Positions 9,619 through 18,438 of a DNA stretch of 64,000 nt are shown here, piece by piece. The DNA comes from Candidatus Puniceispirillum sp. (GTDB lineage: Bacteria; Pseudomonadota; Alphaproteobacteria; Caedimonadales; UBA1908). Where the stretch lies: positions 99,454 to 163,453 of the forward strand of contig PNJU01000003.1 of assembly GCA_013822015.1 (NCBI GenBank), given 5' to 3'. The notes below the pieces were generated by a model. That model made no database searches and was not told the origin of the DNA. It saw only the letters and a program-made list of their open reading frames with translations. Made by a program: the position numbers and the translations under genes. Positions within the stretch are counted from its first letter, which is position 1, and the number at the start of each line of letters is the position of its first letter.

Positions 9619-10590
9619 CTATCTCCACTGCGCCTCATGGGAACAGTAAGATCTAGAGCATACTGCTGAATCTTCTGTCAAGGGGGGCGCTTTTCCTAAG
9701 GCATTCAGGCGCTCTTCTTTTGGCAAAGCACTTACCCAGCGCAGTTCCTCTTGTGAAAGTCTCCGACATTCCTTTGCCACTGGCCAGCACGCCTCATGGG
9801 AGTCAAATCCCTGCAGCACGTCTTTCACCACAGGATAAAGGCAGGCATCAAGCTCAGCAAGATGCATCACGACGCTCGGGCGCTGCATAGGTTCAAAGCC
9901 GGCGTCCGCAATGGTATGGAGGCGTTCTGGGGTTAAAGAAATGCCTGCAAAGACCATTGCCCTACAAAGTCCCGGCCGCACAACGCCACTCAAAAGTGCG
10001 CACAGGGGCGTAAGCTTTTCAGGTGTCAGACTGGTGATGTGGCGCGCCAGTGCCACGCGCTGCGCGGGCGCTTCAAGGGCGCTTTCAATCTTGTGACACA
10101 TGTCAAGCATGGTGCACAGATGCTGGGCGGAGCATGGGGCCAAAAGGGCCATATGGCTTTGAAAATACTCACGAGTCCCATCTGAACCCATGGCGTGTTG
10201 GGCTAATCTGAGGGCTCCAATGAGGGGAATCCTTGACGCAATGGCCTTAGGGTCCTGGGACAAGATGGCGACCATCTCAAGGTGGTCGAATTGCTCATGT
10301 GCCAGATTTTCAAAAGTCTCAGGCGTATGGAAAGTTGTCTTATCAATTAAAAAATCTTGTTCTCGCGCACACCCTGTGCGACCAAGGAGCTCTTTGAGAG
10401 GGGCAAGGTACGCAGCTTCTACGTATCGCACGGGACGTGTTTGGGCTGGGGCGCGTCCTGGCGGCGCCTTATGACGTCTGGCAAGGCCATAACCTGGGCG
10501 CCACTCACTGTAACAAGTTGCACCAACGTTGACAGAAAAAGCCAATAGAAAAAACCATAGAAAAACACGCATCTTCTGTCCCATCATCAA
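9619..10590 (-). CDS. Secreted helical protein, unknown
   Basis: A 323-residue protein with a clear signal peptide: after MMMGQKMRV comes a hydrophobic run FLWFFLLAFSVNVGA with likely cleavage before TCYSEW. The mature part is basic near its start (RRHKAPPGRAPAQTRP) and then mainly helical, with about a dozen cysteines (for example APCSAQHLCTMLDMCH), and repeated segments of the type L-TPE-L--L (ITSLTPEKLTPLCALLSG; GISLTPERLHTIADAG). This suggests degenerate helical repeats. AGGAG lies 3-6 bases before the run of ATG codons. No recognised family. It is the first of several secreted unknowns in this stretch. Confidence 0.7.
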   Translation of the reverse strand: MMMGQKMRVFLWFFLLAFSVNVGATCYSEWRPGYGLARRHKAPPGRAPAQTRPVRYVEAAYLAPLKELLGRTGCAREQDFLIDKTTFHTPETFENLAHEQFDHLEMVAILSQDPKAIASRIPLIGALRLAQHAMGSDGTREYFQSHMALLAPCSAQHLCTMLDMCHKIESALEAPAQRVALARHITSLTPEKLTPLCALLSGVVRPGLCRAMVFAGISLTPERLHTIADAGFEPMQRPSVVMHLAELDACLYPVVKDVLQGFDSHEACWPVAKECRRLSQEELRWVSALPKEERLNALGKAPPLTEDSAVCSRSYCSHEAQWR

Positions 10591-10660
10591 CTCCTCTTGG
10601 GCCCCTCAACGGTGCATTAACATGAGCCTTACAAAAAGTCTAAAAAAATGCGCGGCCCCC

Positions 10661-10680
10661 TTGACCCTATGGTAACCATA
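10661..10680 (+). promoter_or_regulatory. Candidate MerR-type operator/promoter
   Basis: TTGACC (10661-10666) overlaps the start of a perfect palindrome TATGGTAACCATA (10668-10680, 6-bp arms around one base), about 30 bp before the start of the MerR-family gene at 10710. MerR regulators bind dyads between -35 and -10 of their own promoters. No good -10 is visible at a 19-base spacing, so the promoter part is uncertain while the dyad is exact. Confidence 0.45.
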
Positions 10681-10709
10681 TCCTTGAGAACAGACCTCAA
10701 GGAGGATGT

Positions 10710-11648
10710 ATGATGTCTTTTTGGACCATTGGAACTTTTGCGCACATGGGGGGTGTGTCGGTGCAAACCTTACACCACTGGGACCATATGGGGCTTTTGT
10801 CGCCGCGTATGCGCAGCCTGAAAGGCTACAGACATTACTGCGAAGCGGATTTGGCCAAGTTGCAGCAAATCGTTGCGCTCAAATTCTTTGGATGCGAGCT
10901 CAAGGAGATTAAGGCAATCATGGAGAAGAAGCGTTCTCTTTTAGAGCACTTATGCGCCCAGGAGCGTCTTCTTCAAGACAAAGTTGACGCCCTCACCCAC
11001 GCGCTTACCCTTTTAAGGCAAGCGCGTGTAAAGGAGGAGCAAGGCCAATCCATTGCGTGGGAAACCACACGTGAACTTATTGAGGTCTATCATATGACAC
11101 AGAATTTAGAACACCCTTGGGTAAAGGAGATCTTTAACCAGGAAGAGCTAAAGGAGTACGCCACTTTTCAAAAGGAGCTGCGCCAGGCGCCCGACAACGC
11201 AAAACGAGACGCGTTTATCAAAGACTGGCACGTTTTTGTGGCGGATCTAAACGCAGCACTTACAAAGATGCCGGAATGCGAGGACGGTGTGCAATTGGCC
11301 CATAGGTGCATGACCCTTATCAACGGGATCTATGGTCCAGAGCATGCGCACCTGCGCACAAAGAAATTTGAAACGGGCTTTGGAGAAGGCAAAGGGTTTG
11401 AGGAGACAGGCTTCACAAAAGAAAGTGTTGCCTGGCTTGAAAAAGCCATGAATGTCTACTGGAAAAGGCGCGTGGGAGCGCTTTTTCTTATAAACCCCAA
11501 CGAGCGCCTTCCTCTATGGGAAGCGCTTTTGACGGATATGTATGGTTATGACACATCGCGGCGGCAAGGCTTTGTCCGGGACCTTATGTCCCAGGATTTC
11601 CTAAATCCCGAAGAAAAAGCGTGGATCCAGGAGGTGTGCGTGGGCTAA
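10710..11648 (+). CDS. MerR-family regulator with TipAS-like C-terminal domain
   Basis: A 312-residue transcriptional regulator. Residues 5-75 form a MerR winged helix: TIGTFAHMGGVSVQTLHHWD, then GLLSPRMRSLKGYRHY and the helix LKFFGCELKEIKAIM. A dimerisation coiled coil with RLLQDKVDALTHALTLL follows, and the remainder resembles the TipAS antibiotic-recognition domain (FNQEELKEYATFQKEL, AHRCMTLINGIYGPEH). TipA-type proteins sense small drug-like ligands and activate efflux or resistance genes. ATG 10710 has AGGAGG at 10700-10705. A palindromic operator candidate is just upstream, suggesting autoregulation. Target genes are not evident nearby. Confidence 0.85.
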   Translation: MMSFWTIGTFAHMGGVSVQTLHHWDHMGLLSPRMRSLKGYRHYCEADLAKLQQIVALKFFGCELKEIKAIMEKKRSLLEHLCAQERLLQDKVDALTHALTLLRQARVKEEQGQSIAWETTRELIEVYHMTQNLEHPWVKEIFNQEELKEYATFQKELRQAPDNAKRDAFIKDWHVFVADLNAALTKMPECEDGVQLAHRCMTLINGIYGPEHAHLRTKKFETGFGEGKGFEETGFTKESVAWLEKAMNVYWKRRVGALFLINPNERLPLWEALLTDMYGYDTSRRQGFVRDLMSQDFLNPEEKAWIQEVCVG

Positions 11649-11669
11649 GAAAAACGCCATCAGCAAGCA

Positions 11670-11693
11670 AAGGGGAAGATGCGTCTTCCCCTT
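11670..11693 (+). terminator. Hairpin after the MerR gene
   Basis: AAGGGGAAGA (11670-11679) and TCTTCCCCTT (11684-11693) form a perfect 10-bp stem with a TGCG loop, 22 bp after the MerR stop. The following CTACATA is not a real U-tract, so this may be a weak terminator or RNA-stabilising hairpin. Confidence 0.5.
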
Positions 11694-11758
11694 CTACATA
11701 CCCTTGCTTTGTGATCTTCCCGTGCCTAAGCTAATGAAAACACACAAGGAGGAAACCC

Positions 11759-12730
11759 ATGAAAAGAACCTTTGCCCTATGGGCCTTTTGCCTTACCATG
11801 GCACCAGAGTTGACCTATGCCAGCGCGAAAGACGACATGCTGCCAGAAACGGAACGCTATGACGCAAGCAAAAGCGGCCTTGACCAAGCGCCAACACACG
11901 CCCTTGTGGAGACCCTTGTTGATGATCACGTGAAGGCGGCGCTTGCTGTCACACACGCTAGCGAGTCAATTGCCGCCACCGCTGACGCCGCCGCCGCGCG
12001 CCTTGAAACAGAAGGGCGCCTCATTTACGTGGGTGCCGGCACCTCTGGCCGCCTTGGGGTTCTGGACGCCGTGGAGCTGTGGCCCACCTTTGGTTGGCTA
12101 AGCGAGCGGGTAGATTTTCTCATGGCTGGGGGAGAGCGTGCGCTCATTCACGCCGTGGAAGGCGCTGAAGATGATGAGGGCGCAGCTGTGAAGGCCTTTG
12201 AGAAATGCTGTGCCGAGGAACATGACGTCTTTATCCTTTTGTCCGCAAGTGGTGGGGCGCCTTATGTGAACAAAATTGCTGAGCTTGCAGGCAAAGCCGG
12301 TGCCCTCACCATTGGCATATCAAGCGTTAAAGACTCGCCACTTCTTGCAAACGTCGCGCACCCCATTTACGTGGCCACAGGCGCTGAGTCCCTACAAGGC
12401 TCCACGCGCTTGAAAGCCGGAACCGCTCAAAAGATTGTGCTCTCCACCCTTTCCACTGCCGTCATGATGAGGCTTGGCTATGTCTTTGAAGGGCTTATGA
12501 TCAATGTGCAGGCCACCAACGCAAAGCTTGTGAAAAGGCGCCTGCGCATCACCTGTGAGCTAACAAAACTTGAGGAAAAAGAGGCCCAGGATCTTCTCAT
12601 CCGCGCGCAAGGCGACAACCGCATCGCCCTTCTCATGCACCGTAAACACCTCTCCTATGAGGACGCGAAAGTGCGCCTTGACGCGCATTTTGGCAACGTG
12701 CGCAAGGCCCTGGACTCACTTCCTTACTAA
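11759..12730 (+). CDS. murQ: MurQ-family N-acetylmuramic acid 6-phosphate etherase with a signal peptide
   Basis: MurQ hydrolyses the lactyl ether of MurNAc-6-phosphate during cell-wall recycling. The SIS-domain signature LIYVGAGTSGRLGVLDAVE (catalytic Glu about 106) and HAVEGAEDDEG (second Glu about 137) are intact, as are SASGGAPYV and the KAGTAQK helix. What is odd is the N-terminus: family members start near residue 27 here (MLPETERYDASKSG), but the frame begins 26 residues earlier with MKRTFALWAFCLTMAPELTY-ASA, a good signal peptide. The upstream ATG at 11759 has AGGAGG at the ideal distance, while ATG 11837 has no ribosome binding site. The sequence therefore supports an exported enzyme, which is unusual for a cytoplasmic family. 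No murNAc kinase or PTS gene is nearby. Confidence 0.88.
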   Translation: MKRTFALWAFCLTMAPELTYASAKDDMLPETERYDASKSGLDQAPTHALVETLVDDHVKAALAVTHASESIAATADAAAARLETEGRLIYVGAGTSGRLGVLDAVELWPTFGWLSERVDFLMAGGERALIHAVEGAEDDEGAAVKAFEKCCAEEHDVFILLSASGGAPYVNKIAELAGKAGALTIGISSVKDSPLLANVAHPIYVATGAESLQGSTRLKAGTAQKIVLSTLSTAVMMRLGYVFEGLMINVQATNAKLVKRRLRITCELTKLEEKEAQDLLIRAQGDNRIALLMHRKHLSYEDAKVRLDAHFGNVRKALDSLPY

Positions 12731-12737
12731 CACCCGC

Positions 12738-12760
12738 GCCCCCAAGTCACCCTTGGGGGC
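12738..12760. terminator. Hairpin between convergent genes
   Basis: GCCCCCAAG (12738-12746) pairs perfectly with CTTGGGGGC (12752-12760) across a 5-base loop, exactly in the 30-bp gap between murQ and the convergent secreted-protein gene. It lacks a run of T on either side, so termination strength is doubtful, but its position fits a shared terminator. Confidence 0.5.
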
Positions 12761-13294
12761 CTACTCTATGCGAGCAGGACCTGACTCATCATCGGACTGA
12801 AAAACCCAAAGAAAACCATGACAAAACTTCAGCCACATGTGTGCTTGCAGGTGCCAGTGCGAAAGCTCATCGTAAAAAAACTGGTGATTTTTCTCCCAAG
12901 AGGCAGGGCAGGATAAATGGCGCGTGCGCGCCTCCACCAGATCCTTGACACTTGGGCGCTCCAACCATTCGAAGGCTGCGCACACAACAGGCGCGTAGGT
13001 GGGCGCGTGGGTGAGAAGCTCGTGCTTTTTGTCTGGGGAAAGACTTAGTACACGTCCCAAAGTCTGGGCAAGATGATCTGTCTCGAGGGTCGTCCCCACA
13101 AGCCTCATAAGACCCGCGCATTCTTGGGGAGACAGAACGCCAAGCTTTTTTTGCTCCTCTATAGAAAGCTTATCCAACACCCCTTGGAAGACGTGGGTGC
13201 CAAAGAGACCCTTCTCCAGATCAATCTCCTCGCTGGCCCAAAGATGGGCCACCATGAGCGTGGCAAGAAGCAGCCTCGCACCTGCCTTCAACAT
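12761..13294 (-). CDS. Secreted protein, unknown
   Basis: A 177-residue protein starting at ATG 13294, where GGGGGAGGGGGC gives a strong ribosome binding site; a longer frame upstream lies inside the preceding gene. MLKAGARLLLATLMVAHLWA-SEE is a typical signal peptide. The mature part is helical with LSIEEQKKLGVLSPQECAGL and LSLSPDKKHELLTHAP, and has five or so cysteines. It follows the 13306-14001 gene by 11 bp, so the two are cotranscribed. No recognised domain. The alternating L-S/P-E/D-K helical style resembles the other secreted proteins of this stretch. Confidence 0.68.
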   Translation of the reverse strand: MLKAGARLLLATLMVAHLWASEEIDLEKGLFGTHVFQGVLDKLSIEEQKKLGVLSPQECAGLMRLVGTTLETDHLAQTLGRVLSLSPDKKHELLTHAPTYAPVVCAAFEWLERPSVKDLVEARTRHLSCPASWEKNHQFFYDELSHWHLQAHMWLKFCHGFLWVFQSDDESGPARIE

Positions 13295-13305
13295 GCCCCC
13301 TCCCC

Positions 13306-14001
13306 CTAAAAACCGCAGTAGGTCGCAAACATCGCGATCAAGAGAAAGAAAAACGCCTGGCGAATGAGCTTCCATAATTTCCAATCCTCGTGGGCCTCGC
13401 GCAAGCTTGCACAAAACCTTGCCACGTCATCAGCCTCAAGCACATCAGTTTTTGGCACGATGGGGCGCAATTTTTCCACAGGCACGTTCATTACAAAATG
13501 AGGCTGTTGCAAAAGGATTGGTCGAAACAAGGCGCTTTGATCAAGGGACAGGCCCGCCTTTAAGGCACCCATCTCAAACAGGAGACGCGCCAAAGTACGG
13601 GGCGCGGCGGGACCATATACCTGACAGAATTGCTGATCAAAGAGCTTTGGATTGCGTGCCATACATGTCACAAGGCGCGCGTCTTGACGGGTGCTGCGAA
13701 AATAAGCGGCCAACTGGGGAAGTGCTGCGCCTTCAAGACGTTCAACAAGAAACCCAGGATGATTGGCCCGATCAAGGAGCACTTCCTCAATTTCAGGCAC
13801 CGCTGCAATGAGGTCTTTTACCTTATCAAACTCAGCCTCGAACGGCCCAAAGGCCTCCACCAGCGCTTGGGGATACTGCTGCTGGTGCATATGCTGGGGA
13901 AAATCAATCTCCTCAAAAAAAGAAGCGGCAACCCAGGAAGGCGCCAATGCGCACACGGCGCTTATCAAAACCTTCGCCATAAATCCGTATGTTCTTGCCA
14001 T
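13306..14001 (-). CDS. Secreted protein with C-terminal hydrophobic tail, unknown
   Basis: A 231-residue protein. The N-terminus MARTYGFMAKVLISAVCALAPSWVAA is a signal peptide with cleavage before SFFEEID. The middle is helical, with a LVTCMARNPKLFDQQFC segment, and the last 20 residues (AFFFLLIAMFATYCGF) are hydrophobic enough to anchor the protein in the inner membrane. A run of G residues sits just before the ATG as ribosome binding site. It is the first gene of a two-gene unit with the 12761-13294 gene. I recognise no family. Confidence 0.68.
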   Translation of the reverse strand: MARTYGFMAKVLISAVCALAPSWVAASFFEEIDFPQHMHQQQYPQALVEAFGPFEAEFDKVKDLIAAVPEIEEVLLDRANHPGFLVERLEGAALPQLAAYFRSTRQDARLVTCMARNPKLFDQQFCQVYGPAAPRTLARLLFEMGALKAGLSLDQSALFRPILLQQPHFVMNVPVEKLRPIVPKTDVLEADDVARFCASLREAHEDWKLWKLIRQAFFFLLIAMFATYCGF

Positions 14002-14136
14002 CTCGCCCCCCTGCTTCTCGCTTATAAGTGAACTATAAACGCGCTTGATAGCGTCGTCCAGGCACCATGCGCTTGGACAGTTGACATTTCCCTAGCGCCC
14101 ACTTGTAATAAACAATCCATAGCAATAAGGGCTGCC

Positions 14137-15183
14137 ATGGGTGCGATTTTTTCCTTTGTTCTCTTTTGCTTCCTTGCCGAAGGAGCGCTTTCTAGCACCC
14201 ATGAAGACGGCGCTCTTTTCTCAACACCTTCTTGGCTCAAACCCATCGCACCCGTATGCGTTATGTCCTTTGATTATACCCAGCTGACACAGGCAAACAG
14301 GCGAAAGCTAGCCGATGCATGCGCCGCAGCACGTGCCAGACACATTGCCGCCATTGAGGAGGAAGACGCGCACCTCCTTCACGAGATCCCTAACCGCGAC
14401 GCACTTTTAAAGGCGATCGACCCGCGCTTTGCCGCCACCCATGGCATTTGTGCCCAGGCAAGTGAGGCCTTTACCGTGCAAGTGGGACGCATGCCATTTA
14501 ACCAGGCCGTCATAACATGCATGCTTCGGGCCTGCACGCCGTGGCACGCAAGGGGGCCAATCACACCATCTTATTTTGAAGCACCAGAGTCACTTACAAA
14601 CACTGATGATGCAACCCTGACAGCACTTTTAAACGCCCTTTACCATATCGACGAAGCATCTCTTATCTTAGACAGCGCCTCGTGCGTGTCGCGCGTTGAC
14701 TTTTTAAAGCACTACCTCACCTCACAGGACCTCAACGCCACAGCAAATGATCTTTTGCGCCAAAAAACGCCCCACACCCTTGAGCCAATCCTGTCACGTC
14801 TTCCTTTGTCCGTAAGAGTGAGTCTGCTTAACCTGTCCATGAAACCAAATGACCTTGCGGCCCTTGTTAAAAAGCTTGAACCCCTTGAGGAAGAGCGTGC
14901 AGTGACGTGTGTCACCTTTTTTGCCCGCACTGTTTTCACAACCCGTGAGGTGACAACGATCTTCTGGCAAGTCCAAGGAAAAGTTTCCTTAAGCACCTTG
15001 GCTTGGTTGCCTCGACTGTGCTTAGAAACGCGCGAGCGGTATCACAAAAGGCCCCTGAGAATAGCACCGCTCATGGATGAACAGGCTTGCAAAGTGTATT
15101 TTAATGCTGACCCAAAAGAACGCGTCACATTTTTGAAAAAGCAAAGCTCGCGCAAGACGCGCGAGCAAGGCGCTGGGGCGTGA
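14137..15183 (+). CDS. Secreted helical protein, unknown
   Basis: A 348-residue protein with the signal peptide MGAIFSFVLFCFLAEGALS; AAGGG lies 5 bases before ATG 14137. The mature part is helical and Leu-rich, with repeated LTALLNALYHID- and LEPILSRLPLSVRVSLLNL-type helices and scattered cysteines (ITCMLRACTPW), similar in style to the 9619-10590 protein. It is divergent from the 13306-14001 gene (135-bp gap) and ends 46 bp before murJ on the same strand. No recognised domain. Confidence 0.68.
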   Translation: MGAIFSFVLFCFLAEGALSSTHEDGALFSTPSWLKPIAPVCVMSFDYTQLTQANRRKLADACAAARARHIAAIEEEDAHLLHEIPNRDALLKAIDPRFAATHGICAQASEAFTVQVGRMPFNQAVITCMLRACTPWHARGPITPSYFEAPESLTNTDDATLTALLNALYHIDEASLILDSASCVSRVDFLKHYLTSQDLNATANDLLRQKTPHTLEPILSRLPLSVRVSLLNLSMKPNDLAALVKKLEPLEEERAVTCVTFFARTVFTTREVTTIFWQVQGKVSLSTLAWLPRLCLETRERYHKRPLRIAPLMDEQACKVYFNADPKERVTFLKKQSSRKTREQGAGA

Positions 15184-15229
15184 CGCAGGCACTTGTGATG
15201 TCCGTCAAGAGTCTATACACTCGGGTCTC

Positions 15230-16780
15230 ATGAAACTTGTACGTCACGCTTTTACGGTAGGGGGACTCACGGGTGTCAGCCGCGTGTCTGGGCTTTTGCG
15301 CGACATGCTGCTTGCGGCGGTACTTGGGGCGGGTCCTCTCTCGGACGCGTTTCTTGTGGCCTTCAAGCTCCCCAATTTTTTCCGGCGCCTCTTCGCGGAA
15401 GGTGCGTTCAACGCTGCCTTTGTCCCCTATTTTGCCAGACTCCATGAGGGTGAGGGCACAAATGCTGCCCTGCGCGAGGCCGAACATGTGTTCATGGCCC
15501 TTCTCTTGGCGCTCCTTGCCCTTGTTATCGGCGTTGAGCTGTGTCTTCCCTGGCTCATGTATGTCATTGCCCCCGGTTTTAGCAATTCACCCGCGCTGTT
15601 TGAGGAAACCCTCGCCCTGACGCGCATTATGTTTCCCTATATCTTGCTCATTTCCCTGGGCGCATTTTACGGGGGACTTCTCAATACGGTTGGCCAGTTC
15701 TGGGCGGCGGCGGCAAGCCCTGTGCTGCTTAACCTTCTCATGATTGTGGCGCTCCTGGCGGCGCAGCTGAGCGGCTGGCAAGGTGCCTCTTATCTTGCGT
15801 GGGCTGTCCTTCTGGCAGGAGCCGCACAGATGCTGTGGCTCATGCTCAGCGCCCGGCGTCACGGCCTTGCCATAGACCTTGTGCGTCCGCGCCTGAGCGT
15901 TGGAGTCAAGCACGTCCTCAAGGCCATGGGGCCTGGGGCCCTGGGGGCGGGCGTGATGCAGGCTAATATGCTTGTGGACGTGGCCCTGGCCTCTTTTTTG
16001 GGATCAGGCGCCATATCTTATCTTTTCTACGCAGACCGCTTTAGCCAGCTGCCCCTAGGCATTGTAGGGATTGCCCTGTCCACCGCCCTTTTGCCTCTTT
16101 TGTCACGCCACATCCAAAAGGGCGAGATGGTGGCGGCCCAAGACGCTCAAAACCGGGCGCTCGAATTCGCCCTTCTGTTGATTATGCCCGCAACATTGGC
16201 CCTCATTATTCTAGCTCCCTCCATTATTGGCGTGCTCTTTGGGCACAGAAAATTCGGCCCCCACGAGGTCACCGCCACCGCCCAAGTGCTTGCAGCCTTC
16301 GCCACAGGCCTGCCCGCCTACGTGTGCGTCAAAATTTTCGCGACCTCCTTTTTCGCACGCCTTGACACCAAAACCCCCGTCAAGATTGCCCTGGTGTGCG
16401 TGGTCACCAATGTTGTCCTTAATCTTTTACTCATGATTCCCTTTTCCTATGTGGGCATTGCCATGGCTACCTCCCTCTCCTCCTGGCTCAATTTTACCCT
16501 CCTTGGCTATACCCTCCACAAACAAGGCGCCTTTGAAGTAGACAACCGCCTGAAGAGCCGGTTTTTACGCATCATGAGCGCGTGCGCATGCCTTTTTATT
16601 GTCTTGTCCATCTGGCGCGCACTTCTGCCAGTTCAGCATACGGGCGCCTCATGGGGACACGCCCTGTGGCTTGTGGGGGCAATCACCCTTGGTTTTGTCG
16701 TATATATGGCGGCCGCGGTCTGGTTTGGTGCCTTGAACCTTGGGGAGCTCAAACGCTTTAAAAAGGAGGCGCGCGCATGA
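15230..16780 (+). CDS. murJ: Lipid II flippase MurJ, copy 1
   Basis: MurJ (MviN) carries lipid II across the inner membrane for peptidoglycan synthesis. The 516-residue protein has about 14 membrane helices of the MOP superfamily. It starts MKLVRHAFTVGGLTGVSRVS and has the family segments RDMLLAAVLGAGPLSDAFLV and KLPNFFRRLFAEGAFNAAFV, which hold the essential cavity arginines. A second homologous gene follows 66 bp downstream. The two proteins differ throughout, so they are old paralogues, not a recent duplicate. Which one is the main flippase cannot be told from sequence. Confidence 0.93.
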   Translation: MKLVRHAFTVGGLTGVSRVSGLLRDMLLAAVLGAGPLSDAFLVAFKLPNFFRRLFAEGAFNAAFVPYFARLHEGEGTNAALREAEHVFMALLLALLALVIGVELCLPWLMYVIAPGFSNSPALFEETLALTRIMFPYILLISLGAFYGGLLNTVGQFWAAAASPVLLNLLMIVALLAAQLSGWQGASYLAWAVLLAGAAQMLWLMLSARRHGLAIDLVRPRLSVGVKHVLKAMGPGALGAGVMQANMLVDVALASFLGSGAISYLFYADRFSQLPLGIVGIALSTALLPLLSRHIQKGEMVAAQDAQNRALEFALLLIMPATLALIILAPSIIGVLFGHRKFGPHEVTATAQVLAAFATGLPAYVCVKIFATSFFARLDTKTPVKIALVCVVTNVVLNLLLMIPFSYVGIAMATSLSSWLNFTLLGYTLHKQGAFEVDNRLKSRFLRIMSACACLFIVLSIWRALLPVQHTGASWGHALWLVGAITLGFVVYMAAAVWFGALNLGELKRFKKEARA

Positions 16781-16846
16781 TTTCCTTGTCAAAACCTGTC
16801 AAGTTGTGCTTAAACATTTTTTTAAAAGCGGGAAAGTAACGCGCGC

Positions 16847-18400
16847 ATGAAACTGCTTCGCTCCATCGTCACAGTTGGCATCTATACCATGGGCAGCCGC
16901 ATCGTGGGCTTTTTGCGCACCACCCTCATGGCAAACTTTCTAGGCACAGGCGCCATGGCAGACGCCGCCGCCATTGCGGTGAAGATTCCCTCACTCCTGC
17001 GCCGCGTCTTTGCCGAGGGCGCCATGAACGCGGCTTTCGTGCCGACATTTTCACGTCTACTGGCGGCCAGTGGCAAGGAGGAGGCCCGTACCTACGCCGA
17101 GGAGATTCTGTCCATCCTGGTCCTTGTGCTGGCCGTTCTGACCATCATTGCCGAAATCTTCATGCCGTCCCTCATCAGCCTTTTTCTGCCTGGCTTTAAG
17201 GCAACACCTGAGCGTTTTGAGTACACGGTTATCTTCACACGGATCACCTTTCCCTTTATCTTGCTCATCTCCCTCACGGCCCTTTATGGCGGGGTTCTCA
17301 ATTCCCTTGAGCGCTTTGCCGCCGTTGCGGCCTCTCCCATGATGGGTAACATCACTATTTTGGCCGTGGCCTTTGCCCTTTTGCCCATGAGCGAGACAGC
17401 GGGACATGCCTTCTGCTGGGGGGCGCTTGCGTGCGGTGTTGTGCAGTGGTTTTGGGTTCTTGTGCCCACACACGGTGAGGGGATGCGTCTGCGCCTGCGC
17501 CGTCCGCGCATCACCCCAGGCGTGCGTAAGTTCTTTCTGCTTGTGGGACCGGCCGCCGCTGGATCCGGCGTTGTACAGATCAATATTTTCCTCGATATGT
17601 TCATTGCCTCATACCTGCCAACAGGCGGCATTTCATTCCTCAATTACGCCGAGCGCCTGAATCAGCTTCCCCTAAGTATGCTGGGCACCGCCGTGGGGAC
17701 AGCCCTTTTGCCCCTTTTGTCCAAGCAGTGGCGCCTGGGCCAAGAAAAAGAGGCCATGGAAAGCCAGAATCTGGCCCTCGAGTACGCCATTCTGTTCTCC
17801 GCCCCTGCCCTCATAGCGCTCATTGTTTTCGCTGAGCCTCTCGTGAAGGTGCTTTACGAGCACGGCAAATTCACGAGTGAGGATTCCCACCAAACGGCCC
17901 TCACCCTCATTGCTTTGGTCTCGGGTCTGCCGGCCTATATCATGGTCAAAATCTTCTCCACGAGTTTTTTTGCCCGGGAAGACACCAAGACACCGGTGGT
18001 AACAGCCGTGTGCGCTGTTGGCCTTAATCTTGTCCTCAACCTCGCCCTCATTGGCCCCCTGCAACATGTGGGACTGGCCCTGGCCACAAGCATTGCCGCG
18101 TGGTTTAACGCGTTTGTGCTGGGCGTTTTACTGTGGAGGCAAAAACTCTTCACCATGACCGAGCGCTTTCGCGCATTCTTACCACGCTCTCTTATGACAA
18201 CGGTGCTCACAACCGTCATCTTTTGGGCCTCTACCCCCCTTGTCATGCCCCTTGTGGCCCAAGGAAAAGCGCTCCAAATTGCGGGCATGAGCGTGGTTGT
18301 GATCTTAGGGATTATCGTTTTCGTGGGCTGCGCCGTTCTCACCCGCGCCTTGCGCTTCAGCGACATGCGCCTTAGCCTTAGGGGCGTGTCTGCCTCTTAA
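16847..18400 (+). CDS. murJ: Lipid II flippase MurJ, copy 2
   Basis: Second MurJ/MviN-family protein, 517 residues, about 14 membrane helices. It starts MKLLRSIVTVGIYTMGSRIV, followed by FLRTTLMANFLGTGAMADAA and KIPSLLRRVFAEGAMNAAFV, aligning along its length with copy 1. The family's arginines are present. GTAAC GCGCGC precedes the ATG with no strong ribosome binding site. The 66-bp gap to copy 1 makes cotranscription likely. It could be a second lipid II flippase, or have diverged to flip another lipid-linked precursor; no O-antigen or capsule genes lie next to it to favour that. Confidence 0.92.
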   Translation: MKLLRSIVTVGIYTMGSRIVGFLRTTLMANFLGTGAMADAAAIAVKIPSLLRRVFAEGAMNAAFVPTFSRLLAASGKEEARTYAEEILSILVLVLAVLTIIAEIFMPSLISLFLPGFKATPERFEYTVIFTRITFPFILLISLTALYGGVLNSLERFAAVAASPMMGNITILAVAFALLPMSETAGHAFCWGALACGVVQWFWVLVPTHGEGMRLRLRRPRITPGVRKFFLLVGPAAAGSGVVQINIFLDMFIASYLPTGGISFLNYAERLNQLPLSMLGTAVGTALLPLLSKQWRLGQEKEAMESQNLALEYAILFSAPALIALIVFAEPLVKVLYEHGKFTSEDSHQTALTLIALVSGLPAYIMVKIFSTSFFAREDTKTPVVTAVCAVGLNLVLNLALIGPLQHVGLALATSIAAWFNAFVLGVLLWRQKLFTMTERFRAFLPRSLMTTVLTTVIFWASTPLVMPLVAQGKALQIAGMSVVVILGIIVFVGCAVLTRALRFSDMRLSLRGVSAS

Positions 18401-18438
18401 AAACACGTACGCCGCAAGACAGGAGGCATCGTCACATG

